60,202 bases of DNA, from contig DDGC01000009.1 in assembly GCA_002337455.1 (NCBI GenBank), positions 1-60,202 on the forward strand, read 5' to 3'. This DNA comes from Rhizobiales bacterium UBA1912. Its GTDB lineage: Bacteria > Pseudomonadota > Alphaproteobacteria > Rhizobiales > Devosiaceae. The translations under genes were made by a program, and so were the position numbers. Positions 59,994 to 60,202 of the stretch are shown here, piece by piece. Below the pieces are notes generated by a model. The model was given only the letters and a program-made list of their open reading frames with translations. It was not told where the DNA came from and did not search any database. Positions within the stretch are counted from its first letter, which is position 1, and each line of letters starts with the position of its first letter.

Positions 59994-60202
59994 AACCTCG
60001 GTCTCTCCGTACCGTTATCCCCGCCCGAGCGCCGGCAGCAGAACGCAAAACACGGGCCCTCGATCAGCGATCCGGGATGCAGGGGCGTTTCCACCCTTGC
60101 GCCAAAGCCACGGATTCGACCGTCAAGCCCGCGCGCGGACCATATAATGGAAGCATCGGCCCACGCAACCGCCATAGGCCGGGTGCGACAATCCCGCAAG
60201 CC
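59994..60202. other. terminal 209 bp, no gene assigned
   Basis: The stretch upstream of the cytochrome gene to the window edge shows no product I can recognise on either strand. A minus-strand frame stays open to the edge and its stop overlaps the cytochrome ATG, but its Arg/Gly/Cys-rich sequence is unlike known proteins. TATAAT occurs at 60143-60148 on the plus strand without a well-spaced -35. Confidence 0.4.

Noticed and set aside
59990..60202. Minus-strand frame at the window edge overlapping the cytochrome ATG
   Set aside because: The Arg/Cys/Gly-rich translation matches nothing I know and is cut by the edge; kept as unassigned sequence instead of a gene.

Overview
The window (about 60 kb, GC-rich, with genes tightly packed in short operons) comes from an alphaproteobacterium. 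The Hyphomicrobiales are most likely, and a Devosia/Pelagibacterium-like member fits, but that name is an inference from gene content and not a measured relationship. Supporting signs are the CobN/CobO/CobK aerobic-type cobalamin genes, a zwf-pgl-edd Entner-Doudoroff operon, a Caulobacter/Rhizobium-type cpa/tad pilus locus, a membrane-anchored CycM-type cytochrome c and abundant small palindromic repeats.

Layout. (1) 1-16.4 kb: cobalamin genes: cobW (5'-truncated by the window edge), a small membrane protein, an endonuclease/exonuclease/phosphatase-family enzyme, cobN, cobO, then a secreted protein and a CytR-like LacI regulator, a CbiG/CobE-type gene, cobK, cobA, cobB, cobQ, cobD and cobP. 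The ring-methylation genes (cobG/H/I/J/L/M) and cobS/cobT are not in this window. CobN carries three peptides encoded by palindromic DNA, and a 231-bp tandem repeat lies between cobA and cobB. (2) 16.5-22 kb: a BadF-type sugar kinase followed by zwf, pgl, edd and a GNAT acetyltransferase, one probable transcription unit. (3) 22-30.6 kb: minus-strand genes: a BetT-type BCCT transporter; a J-domain membrane protein overlapping a VWA protein; an ArsR/AHSA1 pair with a likely operator; and a compact three-gene operon (TelA-like coiled-coil protein, single-pass membrane protein, coiled-coil protein with a Gly-rich tail). (4) 30.6-44.8 kb: a lone CoxG-like protein, then a large nucleoside uptake and salvage cluster: BMP-type ABC importer (4 genes), cdd, purine nucleoside phosphorylase, deoC, an ALDH16-type two-domain aldehyde dehydrogenase, a small conserved protein, deoA, deoB and upp, ended by a convergent HAD hydrolase. 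(5) 44.9-56.3 kb: a Flp/Tad type IVb pilus locus: TadG-like, TadE and a pilus N-terminal-domain protein on the minus strand; two Flp-like pilins, cpaA, cpaB, cpaC, cpaE, cpaF, tadB and tadC on the plus strand; then the TPR lipoprotein tadD on the minus strand. cpaD is missing from its usual place. (6) 56.4-60.2 kb: an M17 leucyl aminopeptidase, a GhrA-type 2-hydroxyacid dehydrogenase and a tandem-duplicated membrane-anchored cytochrome c.

How the parts work together. The nucleoside cluster forms a complete route: import of nucleosides, deamination of cytidine, phosphorolysis of purine and pyrimidine nucleosides, isomerisation of (deoxy)ribose-1-phosphate, cleavage to glyceraldehyde-3-phosphate and acetaldehyde, and probably oxidation of the acetaldehyde. 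The Tad locus has pilin, prepilin peptidase, secretin, ATPases and inner-membrane platform. The best candidate for an undescribed system is the TelA-like / membrane / Gly-rich coiled-coil operon with the nearby VWA plus J-domain pair. No tRNA, rRNA, CRISPR array, prophage or complete insertion sequence was recognised.
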